Below are positions 52,697 to 62,175 of a stretch of 64,000 nt of DNA, piece by piece. Origin of the DNA: Acidovorax sp. 210-6 (lineage in GTDB: Bacteria; Pseudomonadota; Gammaproteobacteria; Burkholderiales; Burkholderiaceae_C); assembly GCF_010020825.1 (NCBI RefSeq), contig NZ_JAACJE010000001.1, positions 992,001 to 1,056,000 of the forward strand, read 5' to 3'. Numbering within the stretch: the first letter of the stretch is position 1; the number at the start of each line of letters is the position of its first letter. A program made the translations under genes and the position numbers. The notes under the pieces are model-generated. The model was given only the letters and a program-made list of their open reading frames with translations. It did no database searches and was not told the origin of the DNA.

Positions 52697-53932
52697 ATGG
52701 CCTACGTAGCCTTGACCCCCCTGGGCGCCGAGCCCGATTTTGCCGACACGCCCGCCGCCATCCAGGCGACGGTGCGCCGCTTTGCCAGCGAGGTGCTGCG
52801 CCCGCTGGGCCGCCAGCTCGACCGCATGGCGCCCGAGGCGGTGATCGCCCCCGACTCGCCGCTGTGGGCGATGTACGGCCAGTTTGCCGCCCTGGGCTTT
52901 GGCGTGGACGATTTGCTTTCCATGGAGCCCGCGGAGCGCGCCCGCACCATGGCGATCTTGTTCGAGGAGCTGGGCTGGGGCGATGCGGGCCTGGCGATCT
53001 CGATTGGCGCCGGGCTGATCCCGGCCATGATCAGCGCCATCTTGGGCAATGGCTTTTGCCGCAGCATTGCGCAGGATGCCAAGCTGGGCTGCTGGATGAT
53101 TACCGAGCCCGACCACGGCAGCGACACGCTGGACCCGGCGCGCATGATCTTCCACCCCCAGGGCGAGTACGGCCGCCCCAACTGCGTGGTGACGATCAAG
53201 GGCGACGAGCTCATCATCACCGGCCAGAAGTCGGCCTGGGTGTCGAACGGCACCATAGGCCAGGTCGGCATCCTCTACGCCGCCTGCGACACCGGCAGCG
53301 GGCCGGACACGAAGAACGGCGCGGTGGTCATCGTGCCCATGGAGACGCGCGGCATCACGCGCGGCAAGCCGCTCGACAAGCTGGGCCAGCGCGCGCTCAA
53401 CCAGGGCGAGATTTACTTCGACAACGTGCGCCTCTCCAAAGCCCACCTGCTCGCCGGGCCGGACCAGTACCAGCAGGCCACCTACCTGGTGCACACCCTG
53501 GCCAACGGGCTGATGTCGGCCATCTTCACCGGCTGCGCGCGCTCGGCCTACGACCTGGCGCTCTCCTATGCGCACGAGCGCAAGGCCGGGGGTGTGCCCA
53601 TCATTCGCCACCAGTCGGTGGCGCAGCGGCTGTTTCACATGTTCCGCAAGGTGGAGGCGGCCTGCGCGCTTTCGCGCCGGGTGCTGCACTACAACTTCCA
53701 GGCCCCGGCCATGGCACTGCAGGCAGCCATGGCGGCCAAGGTGACCGCGACGCAAACGGCCTTTGAAGTGGCCAGCGAGGCCGTGCAAATGCACGGCGGC
53801 AACGGCCTGGCGCGCGACTACCCGGTAGAAAAAATCATGCGCGACGCGCGTGCCTCGCTGATCGAGGACGGCTGCAACGAAATCCTCGCCATCAAGGGCG
53901 GCTACCACCTGATGAACCCCGACCTGCTCTAA
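52697..53932 (+). CDS. Acyl-CoA dehydrogenase family protein
   Basis: A 411-residue flavoprotein. The FAD/substrate motif is [19 protein letters not shown], the middle beta domain ends with FDNVRLSKAHLL, and the C-terminal helical domain has QMHGGNGLARDYPVEKIMRD and the stretch SLIEDGCNEILAIKG, whose Glu is in the catalytic region of the family. Substrate unknown; the sequence is not GcdH. AAAGGAG precedes the ATG. It is the first gene of a seven-gene cluster of beta-oxidation-type enzymes. Confidence 0.9.
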   Translation: MAYVALTPLGAEPDFADTPAAIQATVRRFASEVLRPLGRQLDRMAPEAVIAPDSPLWAMYGQFAALGFGVDDLLSMEPAERARTMAILFEELGWGDAGLAISIGAGLIPAMISAILGNGFCRSIAQDAKLGCWMITEPDHGSDTLDPARMIFHPQGEYGRPNCVVTIKGDELIITGQKSAWVSNGTIGQVGILYAACDTGSGPDTKNGAVVIVPMETRGITRGKPLDKLGQRALNQGEIYFDNVRLSKAHLLAGPDQYQQATYLVHTLANGLMSAIFTGCARSAYDLALSYAHERKAGGVPIIRHQSVAQRLFHMFRKVEAACALSRRVLHYNFQAPAMALQAAMAAKVTATQTAFEVASEAVQMHGGNGLARDYPVEKIMRDARASLIEDGCNEILAIKGGYHLMNPDLL

Positions 53933-53960
53933 ATCACTTCACCCATAAGGAGACAACACC

Positions 53961-55076
53961 ATGGCATCGCAATACCAAGTCGTTCTGTACGGCGCCAGCG
54001 GCTACACCGGCAAGCTGGCCGCGTGGAAGCTGGCCGAGCGCGGCATTCCCTTCATCGCCGCCGGGCGCAACGCCGATCGTTTGAAGGCCGAGATGGCCAA
54101 GATTCCAGAACTCGAAGGCCACGACTACCAGTGCGTGGGCGTGGAGCACAACCGCGCCAGCCTGGCCGAGCTGTTCAAGGGCCGCCAGGTGGTGCTCAAC
54201 GTCGTTGGCCCCTTTATGCAGCTGGGCGAGCCGGTGGTGCAGGCGGCGCTCGACGCCGGCTGCCACTACTTCGACACCACCGGCGAGACCGACTGGATGC
54301 TCTACCTGCAAAAGGAATACGCCGGCGCGTTTGCGCGCAAGGAGCTGGCGCTGTGCCCGGCCAACTCGTATATGTGGACCGAAGGCGCGATCGCCGCCGA
54401 GATTGCGCTGGAGACGCCCGGCATCGACAGCCTGGACCTGATGTATTACGGCGACTCGCAGATCAGCGTGGCCTCGACCATGTCGTTCCTGCGCATGTGC
54501 ACCAAGCCCATGTATTACTTGAAGGGCGGCGAGCTGGTGCAGTGGCCCTGGGCCCAGGCCTACGACGTGATGGTGCCCGGCGTGCACCGCATCCTGAAGG
54601 GCATGCCCTGGGGCGGCGCGGGCGAGCCGGTGTGGTACCACGGCGACCCGCGCGTCAAGAACTGCCAGGTGCTGTTCGCCCTGGGCAACCAGGACATGAT
54701 GATGGCCGTGCTCGACGTGCTGAAAAACTTCGAGAAGGACCACCGCAACCTGGACGCCGCCGCGCAAGAGCAGGTGACCAACGCCATCGGCCAGCAGATC
54801 ACCCAGGTCGAGCCGCCGCGCGAGAACCCCGAGGTGCACCGCGCCCTGGTGTCCTGCCAGGCGCGCGGCAACACGCAGTCGGTCAGCGTCATCCTGCGTG
54901 GCAGCTGCGCCTATTCGCAAACCGGCGTGTTCGCCGCCGAGGCCGCCCAGCGCGTGCTGGGCAAGCAGCTCAAGGCTGTGGGCTTCGGCTCGGGCGCGCG
55001 CATCCTGGGCGCGCGCCAGTTGCTTGCGGCGCAGGCGGACGAGGGCTACCTTTCCTGGGAAGTCAAACACCAGTAA
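53961..55076 (+). CDS. Saccharopine dehydrogenase-like NAD(P)-binding protein
   Basis: A 371-residue protein. The N-terminal Rossmann motif GASGYTGKLAAWKLAERG and AGRNADRLKAEM match the saccharopine dehydrogenase/trans-acting enoyl reductase group; VVLNVVGPFMQLGEPVVQAA and YFDTTGETDWM are hallmark stretches. The C-terminal part differs from true saccharopine dehydrogenases and probably serves another substrate. A trans-acting enoyl reductase role is one option. It starts 28 bp after the dehydrogenase gene with AAGGAG upstream. Confidence 0.8.
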   Translation: MASQYQVVLYGASGYTGKLAAWKLAERGIPFIAAGRNADRLKAEMAKIPELEGHDYQCVGVEHNRASLAELFKGRQVVLNVVGPFMQLGEPVVQAALDAGCHYFDTTGETDWMLYLQKEYAGAFARKELALCPANSYMWTEGAIAAEIALETPGIDSLDLMYYGDSQISVASTMSFLRMCTKPMYYLKGGELVQWPWAQAYDVMVPGVHRILKGMPWGGAGEPVWYHGDPRVKNCQVLFALGNQDMMMAVLDVLKNFEKDHRNLDAAAQEQVTNAIGQQITQVEPPRENPEVHRALVSCQARGNTQSVSVILRGSCAYSQTGVFAAEAAQRVLGKQLKAVGFGSGARILGARQLLAAQADEGYLSWEVKHQ

Positions 55077-55080
55077 TGTT

Positions 55081-55140
55081 CCTGTATTGATAGCATCTAG
55101 CGCTTTATGGATAAGCGCTGGATGCATATTTCATAAATAT
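55081..55140. repeat. Intergenic palindromic element, copy 7
   Basis: Contains ttgatagcatctagcgcttt, then atggataagcgctggatgca and tatttcat. It lies inside the otherwise tight catabolic cluster, between the saccharopine dehydrogenase-like and thiolase genes, and so may affect operon read-through. Confidence 0.65.
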
Positions 55141-55154
55141 TCTGGGAGCATCCC

Positions 55155-56393
55155 GTGGAACCGATCTATATCACCGGCGTTGGCATGACGCCGTTTGGCC
55201 GGCACCCGCAATGGAGCGTGAAAGACCTCACGCGCCAGGCCGTCACCACCGCGCTGCAGGATGCGGGCTGTAGCGCCCGGCAACTGCAGGCGGCTTATTT
55301 CTCCAATGCCACGCAGGGCCACATGGAAGGCCAGCACATGGTGCGCGGGCAACTCGCGCTGCGCGCCATGGGTGTGGAAGGCATTCCCGTTGTCAATGTG
55401 GAGAACGCCTGTGCCAGTGCCAGCACGGCGCTGCATCTGGCCGTGCAGCATGTGCGCAGCGGCGCGGCCGACATCGTGCTCGCCGTGGGTGCCGAGAAGA
55501 TGTGGAGTGAAGACAAGGCACGCATGTTTGCCGCCTTCGACGGCGCCTGGGACGTGCATGACACCGAGGCCGGCCGGGCGCGCCTGCTGGCCATGGGTGA
55601 AGGCGTCATGCCACCGCCGGGCAGCCAGTCGCCGCGACCCTACAGCGTGTTCATGGACATTTACGCCGCCATGGGGCGCCTGCACATGGACATCTTTGGC
55701 ACCACGCAGCAGCAGTTCGCGGCGGTGGCGGCGAAGAACCATGCGCATTCGGTACACAACCCTTTGGCGCAGTACCGGGAGGCACTGAGCGTGCAGCAGG
55801 TGCTGGCCGCGCCGCCTATCAGCTACCCGCTCACGCTGCCCATGTGCTCGCCGGTGAGTGATGGCGCCGCTGCCGCCATTGTCTGCAGCGCTGCAGGCCT
55901 CAAGCGACTGCAAGGCGATGCACGCCGAGCGGTGCGGGTACTGGCCTGCGTGTTGCAAACCGGCAGTGAGCGCGAGGCGATGGATCTGGAGAACCACCTG
56001 GTGCGCAAGGCATCGCACCGGCTCTACGAACAGGCGGGCGTGGCACCGCAGGACGTGGGCGTGGCCGAGGTGCACGATGCGACGGCGATAGGCGAGATCC
56101 TGCAGTCGGAGCTGCTGGGCCTGGTGCCCCCTGGGCAGGGCGGTCCGGCGGCCGAGCGTGGCGATACGAGCCTGGGCGGGTCCATCCCCATCAACCCCTC
56201 GGGGGGGCTGGAGAGCAAGGGCCACCCTATCGGTGCGACGGGGCTGGGGCAGGTGTTCGAACTGGTCGCGCAGTTGCGTGACGAAGCCGGAGCGCGCCAG
56301 GTGCCGGGTGCTCGCATCGCGCTGGCGGAAAACGGCGGTGGGCTCGCTGGCGTGGAAGAGGCCGTGGCCTGCCTCACGCTGCTGGGGCGCTGA
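55155..56393 (+). CDS. Thiolase family protein (SCP-x/lipid-transfer type)
   Basis: A 412-residue thiolase of the SCP-x group. The catalytic Cys is in VVNVENACASASTALHLAV, the second-site His in VAEVHDATA (SCP-x type HDxF/HDA), and the closing motif is INPSGGLESKGHPIGATG. It would cleave 3-ketoacyl-CoA, often with branched or ring-derived side chains (steroid side chain types). The ATG is preceded by GGGAG. It follows a repeat and is 15 bp before the CoA-ligase gene. Confidence 0.88.
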   Translation: MEPIYITGVGMTPFGRHPQWSVKDLTRQAVTTALQDAGCSARQLQAAYFSNATQGHMEGQHMVRGQLALRAMGVEGIPVVNVENACASASTALHLAVQHVRSGAADIVLAVGAEKMWSEDKARMFAAFDGAWDVHDTEAGRARLLAMGEGVMPPPGSQSPRPYSVFMDIYAAMGRLHMDIFGTTQQQFAAVAAKNHAHSVHNPLAQYREALSVQQVLAAPPISYPLTLPMCSPVSDGAAAAIVCSAAGLKRLQGDARRAVRVLACVLQTGSEREAMDLENHLVRKASHRLYEQAGVAPQDVGVAEVHDATAIGEILQSELLGLVPPGQGGPAAERGDTSLGGSIPINPSGGLESKGHPIGATGLGQVFELVAQLRDEAGARQVPGARIALAENGGGLAGVEEAVACLTLLGR

Positions 56394-56408
56394 ACAGGAG
56401 TAAACAGG

Positions 56409-58019
56409 ATGAGTCTTTACCCCGACAACATCTTCGCCGGCATGGTCGCGAACCGCGCGGCCGAACTGCCGGACTTTCAAGTGCTCACCGTCGAGGGCGG
56501 AGGAACGCGCCCGGACGAGGTGCGCAGCTACCGCCAGCTCTGGGACAACGGCCAGCGCATGGCGCGGGTCATGCAGGACCTGGGCATTGCTTCTGGGGAA
56601 CGTGTGGCCTTGCTTATGGCCAACCATGTAGAGTTCGTTGAGGCCATGGTGGCCGCGAGCATCCTGGGTGTGGCCGTGGTACCCATCGACGCACGCACCA
56701 AGGGCGACAAGCTGCAGTTTCTGCTCACCAGCAGTCAGTGCTGCGCCGTCTTCGCTGCCGACTACGCGCTACCCCACTTGCAGCCTCTGCGACCCCGCTT
56801 GAGCGGCTTGCGCTGGGTGCTGGCCTTCGCCACTGATGAGGGCGAGCAGCCGCTCGCGGCTTACAGTGGAGTGGTGGACTGGGAAGCCGCCGCGCCACTG
56901 GCGGTACCAGAGCTGACCATCGGCACCACCAGCCCGGACAGTGCTTTGGAGCTGATCTTTACTTCTGGCACGACGGGTGACCCCAAAGGCATCGTGCTGA
57001 CGCATCGGCGCTATTGTGAAACCGCTTTGCTCGCTCTGCGTCTGTTCGGCTATCGCGAAGGAGACGTGCTGTACTCGGGCCTGTCGCTCACGCACGCCAA
57101 CGCCCAGCTCATCACCCTGGGCGCGGCGCTGGCCTGCCGCCTGCGTTGCGTGCTCTCGCGGCGCTTTACCAAGTCCCGCCTGTGGGACATCACGCGCAAA
57201 TACGGCGCCACGAGCTTCACGCTGCTGGGTGGAATGACCACGGCAGTCTATGCCGAGCCACCGCGCGCGGACGATGCCGACAATCCGGTGCGCTTCGTCA
57301 TCTCGGCGGGCATGCCTGCCGCCATCTGGCGGCAGTTCCAGCAGCGTTTCGGCGTACAGATCCTGGAGTTCTACGGCGCGGCCGAAGGTGGACTCACCTT
57401 CAACCACCCCGGCCAGGGGCCTGTGGGCAGCATCGGCAAGCCGCCGCCAACACTGCGCCATCGCATCGTGGACGAGGCAGGCAACGATGTGCCGCGTGGC
57501 CAGCAGGGCGAGTTGCTGTTTCGCCATGCCAGTGGCGAGCCCTTCGCCGTGGAGTACTTTGGAAACCCCGAGGCGTCGCATCACAAGTGCGCTGGCGGTT
57601 GGCTGCACATGGGCGACGTGGTGCACGAGGATGCGGAGGGCTGGCTTTACTTCGATTACCGCAAGGGTAGCGGTATCCGGCGCAACGGTGAGTTCATCAC
57701 CACGGCCTTCATCGAAAAGGCCATCGCCGAGTCAGGTCTGGTCGATGACGTGTATGTCTATGGTGTTGCAAGTGCGCAGCTTGCTCCGGGGGAAAAGGAG
57801 GTCGTTGCCGCAGTGGTACCCAAGGACGTTGCCGCGTTCGACCCACGGCAACTCTTTGCCGTGTGCCGCCAGCAACTGGAGGCGGGCATGGTGCCTGGCT
57901 TCATCCAGGTACTGGCACAAATCCCCAAGACGGCGTCAGAGAAGCCGCAGGATCGCTTCTTGATGGAGATGTTCGAGAGCGAACCGGTGAGCGTGCATCG
58001 ACGCGATGCGGGTGGTTGA
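56409..58019 (+). CDS. AMP-forming acyl-CoA synthetase
   Basis: A 536-residue adenylate-forming ligase. The P-loop LIFTSGTTGDPKGIVLTH, the A5-like LEFYGAAEGG, A7 motif HMGDVVHEDAEGWLYFDYR and C-terminal domain (KGSGIRRNGEFI, KTASEKPQDRF with the likely catalytic Lys) are present. The enzyme activates a carboxylic acid to its CoA ester. The acid is unknown. It lies between thiolase and SDR genes, which suggests the substrate is a ring or branched carboxylate degraded by beta-oxidation. Confidence 0.9.
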   Translation: MSLYPDNIFAGMVANRAAELPDFQVLTVEGGGTRPDEVRSYRQLWDNGQRMARVMQDLGIASGERVALLMANHVEFVEAMVAASILGVAVVPIDARTKGDKLQFLLTSSQCCAVFAADYALPHLQPLRPRLSGLRWVLAFATDEGEQPLAAYSGVVDWEAAAPLAVPELTIGTTSPDSALELIFTSGTTGDPKGIVLTHRRYCETALLALRLFGYREGDVLYSGLSLTHANAQLITLGAALACRLRCVLSRRFTKSRLWDITRKYGATSFTLLGGMTTAVYAEPPRADDADNPVRFVISAGMPAAIWRQFQQRFGVQILEFYGAAEGGLTFNHPGQGPVGSIGKPPPTLRHRIVDEAGNDVPRGQQGELLFRHASGEPFAVEYFGNPEASHHKCAGGWLHMGDVVHEDAEGWLYFDYRKGSGIRRNGEFITTAFIEKAIAESGLVDDVYVYGVASAQLAPGEKEVVAAVVPKDVAAFDPRQLFAVCRQQLEAGMVPGFIQVLAQIPKTASEKPQDRFLMEMFESEPVSVHRRDAGG

Positions 58020-58031
58020 TTTCAAGAGGCC

Positions 58032-58072
58032 CGCATATCCCCTCCCTGAGAGAACCGGAGGTGAGATATGCG
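58032..58072 (+). other. Long hairpin in the leader of an SDR gene
   Basis: CGCATATC (58032-58039) pairs with GATATGCG (58065-58072), and inside it CCTCC (58041-58045) pairs with GGAGG (58057-58061). The structure lies in the 86-bp gap between the CoA ligase and SDR genes and has no T-run. It could stabilise or process the mRNA. Confidence 0.5.
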
Positions 58073-58105
58073 TGGCATTCATTCGAAACAAGAAGGGAGA
58101 CTGAG

Positions 58106-58867
58106 ATGAAGCGATTGCAAGGCAAGACAGCCCTGATTACTGGTGCGGGAAGTGGATTGGGACTCGCTACGGCGCGGTACTTTGCGCGCGAAGGTGCCCG
58201 GGTGGTGTTGACCGATATCGATGCTCCCAGCGTGGAGGCAGAGGCCGAGCGCCTTTCCGCGGCGGGCCACATGGTGACCGCACTGGCGCACGATGTGACG
58301 CAGGAAGCCGACTGGGATCGCGTGATCGTCGCGGCTGGTGCGCTGGATGTGGTGGTCAACAATGCTGGTGTGGGGCGGCTGGGGAGCATTGAGCAAGCAA
58401 GTCTAGCGGACTGGCGTGGCGTGCTGGAGATCAACCTCGACGGTGTTTTCCTGGGAACGCAAAAGGCCATCGTCGCGATGAAGGAGCGAGGTGGCTCGAT
58501 CATCAATGTGTCTTCGATCGAAGGCATCATCGGCGAGCCTAATCTGGCGGCTTACAACGCCAGCAAAGGTGGCGTGCGTTTGCTAACCAAATCTGCGGCG
58601 CTGCATTGCGCCGCACACGGCTACAACATCCGCGTGAATTCGCTGCATCCTGGCTACATTGCCACGCCCATGGTTTCTGGTGCGCTGGCTTCCATGCCGG
58701 CCGACATGGCGCAGGCGCTGCAGGCAGACATCGTCAACCGCATACCGCTCGGCCGACTCGCATTGGCTGAAGAGATCGCTCCGGCGCTGGTGTTCATGGC
58801 GTCGGATGAATCGTGCTACATGACCGGCTCTGAACTGGTCATTGACGGCGGTTACACGGCGCGCTGA
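58106..58867 (+). CDS. Short-chain dehydrogenase/reductase
   Basis: A 253-residue classical SDR. Motifs: cofactor TGAGSGLGLATA (residues 12-23), DIDA for NAD preference, NNAGVG, catalytic Ser in NVSSIEG, Tyr/Lys in YNASKGG, and the C-terminal SELVIDGGYTAR. The Asp after the second strand favours NAD(H). It probably oxidises a hydroxyl in the degradation of the cluster substrate. The ATG at 58106 is downstream of AAGGGAG, after the leader hairpin. The next SDR starts 24 bp later. Confidence 0.9.
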   Translation: MKRLQGKTALITGAGSGLGLATARYFAREGARVVLTDIDAPSVEAEAERLSAAGHMVTALAHDVTQEADWDRVIVAAGALDVVVNNAGVGRLGSIEQASLADWRGVLEINLDGVFLGTQKAIVAMKERGGSIINVSSIEGIIGEPNLAAYNASKGGVRLLTKSAALHCAAHGYNIRVNSLHPGYIATPMVSGALASMPADMAQALQADIVNRIPLGRLALAEEIAPALVFMASDESCYMTGSELVIDGGYTAR

Positions 58868-58891
58868 AGCATTACTCCCATTGGTACCGCT

Positions 58892-59668
58892 ATGACGCAA
58901 CGGAAATCCATCTTCATCACAGGCGCTGCATCGGGCATCGGTCGCCATACAGCACTGCTGTTCGCCTCGCGCGGCTGGTTTGTGGGCTTGGCCGATATCG
59001 ATGTCGAGGGGCTGGACCGACTGGAACGAGAGATCGGCGCGGATAACTGTCGCACGCTGTGGCTGGACGTGACAGACGCCAAGCGGTACCGCGCCGCAAT
59101 CGAGATGTTCACCTCAAGCACTGGAGGACGGCTTGATGTGCTTTTCAACAACGCAGGAATCTTGCGCATGGGGCGCAACGAGGATATTCCTCTGATGCAG
59201 CAGTACCTGACGCTGGACATCAACGTCAAGGGCGTGCTCAATGGAATCCACTGTGCGTTGCCCGCGCTACGCGTTACGCCTGACGCGCACATTTTGACCA
59301 TGTGCTCAACCTCGGCCATCTATGGCATGCCCGAATTGGCGGTTTATTCGGCAAGCAAGCATGCCGTGCATGCGCTGACGGAGGCGCTTGACCTTGAGTT
59401 GGAGCGTGACGGAATCACGGTGAGCGACATCATGGCGCCCTATGTCAACACACCCATGGTTACGGGTGCATCGACACAGGCGAGTAGTGTCCGTTCAACG
59501 GGCGTCAACGTGCAGCCGGAGCAGGTCGCTGAGGTGGTATGGAAGGCGGCGCATGGCAGGAAGCGCCATTGGAAGATCCATTACCTCACTCACGTGCTGA
59601 TGGCTGTCTTCTCGTTGCTACCGCCGCTGCGTAGGCCGATCATCAAGGCCCTTTGCCTGGGGCGATAA
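58892..59668 (+). CDS. Short-chain dehydrogenase/reductase, second copy
   Basis: A 258-residue SDR with TGAASGIGRHTA, NNAGIL, Ser in MCSTSAIYG, Tyr-Lys in YSASKHAV and a longer C-terminal tail with a hydrophobic segment (HVLMAVFSLLPPLRRPIIKA) typical of membrane-associated SDRs. It is clearly different from the neighbour upstream. The sequence LADIDVEG after the second strand favours NAD. Both SDRs probably act on the same pathway. A 103-bp gap leads to the chemoreceptor gene. Confidence 0.88.
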   Translation: MTQRKSIFITGAASGIGRHTALLFASRGWFVGLADIDVEGLDRLEREIGADNCRTLWLDVTDAKRYRAAIEMFTSSTGGRLDVLFNNAGILRMGRNEDIPLMQQYLTLDINVKGVLNGIHCALPALRVTPDAHILTMCSTSAIYGMPELAVYSASKHAVHALTEALDLELERDGITVSDIMAPYVNTPMVTGASTQASSVRSTGVNVQPEQVAEVVWKAAHGRKRHWKIHYLTHVLMAVFSLLPPLRRPIIKALCLGR

Positions 59669-59771
59669 GCGAGGGCAAAGGTGATCTGGCACGCATCGAG
59701 CGTGGGCCTCCGCACGGCATATCAGGCTGGCTGGCGCGTGTGGCGCGGCGGGTGCAACAGGAATACATTCC

Positions 59772-61181
59772 ATGAATCTGCTTGACCGTTTGTTTGGCTT
59801 CTACATTCCACCGGCGTTGCGCGCTGATGAAATCACTCTGGCGCGCGCCAAAAGCCTCGTGGGGCTGACATTTGCCGCAGTGTTCTCGGGGCCTTCGTTC
59901 ATCGGCTTGTACCTGTACCTGGGGCACCCGGGGGCGGCATGGGCCGTCGCGGCCACGTTGTGGCTGGTGCCTGGAATCTGGTTTTCGCTGCGCCGCCTGC
60001 AGAGTCTGCGCGCAGCGCAGGTGGCGAACCTGGTCACCTTCAACTTGCTGTTTGGCTACCTGGTGTGGAGCACCGGCGGTAGCGCCTCGGAGGCCGTGGC
60101 GGCTTGGTTCGTCGTTGTTCCGGTGATGGCCACCTTCGCAGGCGGCCCACTCTTTGGCCTGCTGGGGCTGGGGTCGGTGCTAGCGGTCTTGGGTGGGTTC
60201 GAGGTGGTCCGGGCCATGGGGGTGGCGTTTCCCGTTAACCCCATCGCGGATACGCGCCTGTGGGGTCTGCTGTGCAACCTGGGGCTGATGCTGTTTGTCG
60301 GTATCTTGGCCATGGGCTCGCAGATCGCCAAGGAACAGGGCGACCGACAGCGCCAGGCGCAGATAGAAACGATCGAATCGCTGATGGCCGAGGTGGGCCG
60401 TCAGAGCGCACAAGTAGGCCGGAGCGTGGACGCCATGGTCAGTTCGCTGAACGCGCAGAGTCAACAGGCGCGCGCGGTGCGTGGTGCCGCAGAGTCGAAC
60501 AACGCGCTGGCGCAATCGGTGGAGCAGACCTCGGTGGCGCTGGCTGTGGAGGCGGCACACGCCCGTTCTGCCGCGCAGGCCGGTGCTGAGGTGGTCGGTC
60601 AAACCATCGCCAGCACTGTGGCGCTGGCCGAGGCCATTGGTCGGGCCGACGTGTTGGTGCGCGGTTTGCAGTCGCGCTCGCAGGAAATTTTGACGATCGC
60701 GGACAAGATCAAGGGATTGGCCTTCCAGACCAACATCCTGGCACTCAATGCCGCGATTGAGGCCTCGCACGCTGGGAGCCACGGCAGGGGCTTCGCCGTG
60801 GTGGCTGGAAATGTGCGCCAGCTTGCGGGCGAGGCCGGCGATGCGGCCTCCGCCATCAGTGCCGAACTGGCCCGGATACTGGACAATGTGGAACAGGCTG
60901 CCCGGCTGCTGGGCAACGGCCAGAGCTTGGCACAGGTGGGACGGGACAACGCGGATCAGGCCCGGCAGGCGCTGCGTTCCATCCTGGACTCTGTCGCTGC
61001 CCTACAGGGCGAGGCGGACAAACTCGAAGCCGTGAGTCATGAGCAGTTGGCCCGCAATGCCGAGTTGGGGCAGTACGCTGGCCAGATGGAGCAGGGCATT
61101 ACCCTGGTGGCAGACAGCTCTGGCGCCATCCAGGGGGCCATGGTGCAATTGCATGGTCGGCTGGCGGCCGTGCGGGCATGA
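59772..61181 (+). CDS. Methyl-accepting chemotaxis protein with multi-TM N-terminus
   Basis: A 469-residue receptor. Residues 1-190 form about six hydrophobic helices ([53 protein letters not shown]) with no large periplasmic loop; the rest is a signalling domain with tip [20 protein letters not shown] and [15 protein letters not shown]. It resembles receptors whose sensor is in the membrane. The tip is a variant of [16 protein letters not shown]. It ends the catabolic cluster, so it may sense the same substrate or the energy state. It abuts galU. Confidence 0.9.
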   Translation: MNLLDRLFGFYIPPALRADEITLARAKSLVGLTFAAVFSGPSFIGLYLYLGHPGAAWAVAATLWLVPGIWFSLRRLQSLRAAQVANLVTFNLLFGYLVWSTGGSASEAVAAWFVVVPVMATFAGGPLFGLLGLGSVLAVLGGFEVVRAMGVAFPVNPIADTRLWGLLCNLGLMLFVGILAMGSQIAKEQGDRQRQAQIETIESLMAEVGRQSAQVGRSVDAMVSSLNAQSQQARAVRGAAESNNALAQSVEQTSVALAVEAAHARSAAQAGAEVVGQTIASTVALAEAIGRADVLVRGLQSRSQEILTIADKIKGLAFQTNILALNAAIEASHAGSHGRGFAVVAGNVRQLAGEAGDAASAISAELARILDNVEQAARLLGNGQSLAQVGRDNADQARQALRSILDSVAALQGEADKLEAVSHEQLARNAELGQYAGQMEQGITLVADSSGAIQGAMVQLHGRLAAVRA

Positions 61182-62066
61182 TTAGAGGCTCAACGTCTTC
61201 AGGTATTCCCGGAACGATGCCCCCACCTCCGCGTGCTGCAGCGCCAGCTCCACGGTGGCTTCCAGAAAGCCCTCCTTGCTGCCGCAGTCGTAGCGCTTGC
61301 CCTCGTACTGGAAGGCGTACACGGCCTCGTGTTCCATCAGGCGGGCGATGGCGTCGGTGAGCTGGATTTCGCCGCCCGCGCCCTTGGGCTGGTTGCGGAT
61401 CTGGTCGAAGATGGCGGGCGTGAGGATGTAGCGGCCTGCCACACCCATGCGCGAGGGGGCTTGCTCTGGCGTGGGCTTTTCCACGATGCGCTGCACGCGC
61501 AGCAGCGGGCCGCCAGCGGGTTCGCCGGCCACGATGCCGTAGCGGCGCACCTGGTCCTGCGGCACCTCCTGCACGGCCAGCAGCGAGCGGCCCTGCTGGC
61601 GGAAGGCCTGGGCCATCTGCGCCAGCACGCCGGGACCGCCGGGTTTGCCCACCATCAGGTCGTCGGCCAGCAGCACGGCAAAGGGCTCGTCGCCCACCAG
61701 CGCCTCGGCGCAGAGCACGGCATGGCCCAGGCCCAGGCTGCGCGGCTGGCGCACATAGGCGCAGTCCATGTCGTCGGGCTGGACCGAGCGCACCAGGGCC
61801 AGCAGTTCCTGCTTGCCCGCCGCTTCCAGTTCGCTTTCCAGCTCGTAGGCGGTGTCGAAATGGTCCTCGATGGCGCGCTTGCTGCGGCCGGTGACGAAGA
61901 TCATGTGGCGGATGCCGGCGGCGTAGGCCTCTTCCACGGCGTACTGGATCAGCGGCTTGTCCACCACCGGCAGCATCTCCTTGGGCGATGCCTTGGTGGC
62001 AGGCAAAAAGCGCGTGCCCAGCCCGGCGACGGGGAAAACGGCTTTGCGAACGGTGGCTTGCTGCAT
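61182..62066 (-). CDS. galU: UTP-glucose-1-phosphate uridylyltransferase
   Basis: A 294-residue cytoplasmic nucleotidyltransferase making UDP-glucose. The N-terminal signature [20 protein letters not shown] and [14 protein letters not shown], plus [15 protein letters not shown], are diagnostic. Closing segments [13 protein letters not shown] and [12 protein letters not shown] fit. Length is normal. The stop TAA follows directly the stop of the convergent chemoreceptor gene. A repeat separates its upstream region from valS. Confidence 0.95.
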   Translation of the reverse strand: MQQATVRKAVFPVAGLGTRFLPATKASPKEMLPVVDKPLIQYAVEEAYAAGIRHMIFVTGRSKRAIEDHFDTAYELESELEAAGKQELLALVRSVQPDDMDCAYVRQPRSLGLGHAVLCAEALVGDEPFAVLLADDLMVGKPGGPGVLAQMAQAFRQQGRSLLAVQEVPQDQVRRYGIVAGEPAGGPLLRVQRIVEKPTPEQAPSRMGVAGRYILTPAIFDQIRNQPKGAGGEIQLTDAIARLMEHEAVYAFQYEGKRYDCGSKEGFLEATVELALQHAEVGASFREYLKTLSL

Positions 62067-62091
62067 GGTGTGTGCTCCTGAATGAGGAGCT

Positions 62092-62175
62092 GCTGGCGCT
62101 TGCTTTTCAATAGTTTCAGGCTGTTTTTATGCTGAAAACCAATGAAAACAAGCGCTGGCAGCTATTCTTTTGATA
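62092..62175. repeat. Intergenic palindromic element, copy 8
   Basis: The gap between galU and valS contains tgctggcgcttgcttttcaa, then tagtttcaggctgtttttat and aagcgctggcagctattctt. It keeps the agcgct and gctatt parts of the family, repeated near-symmetrically around aatgaaaac. Confidence 0.6.
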
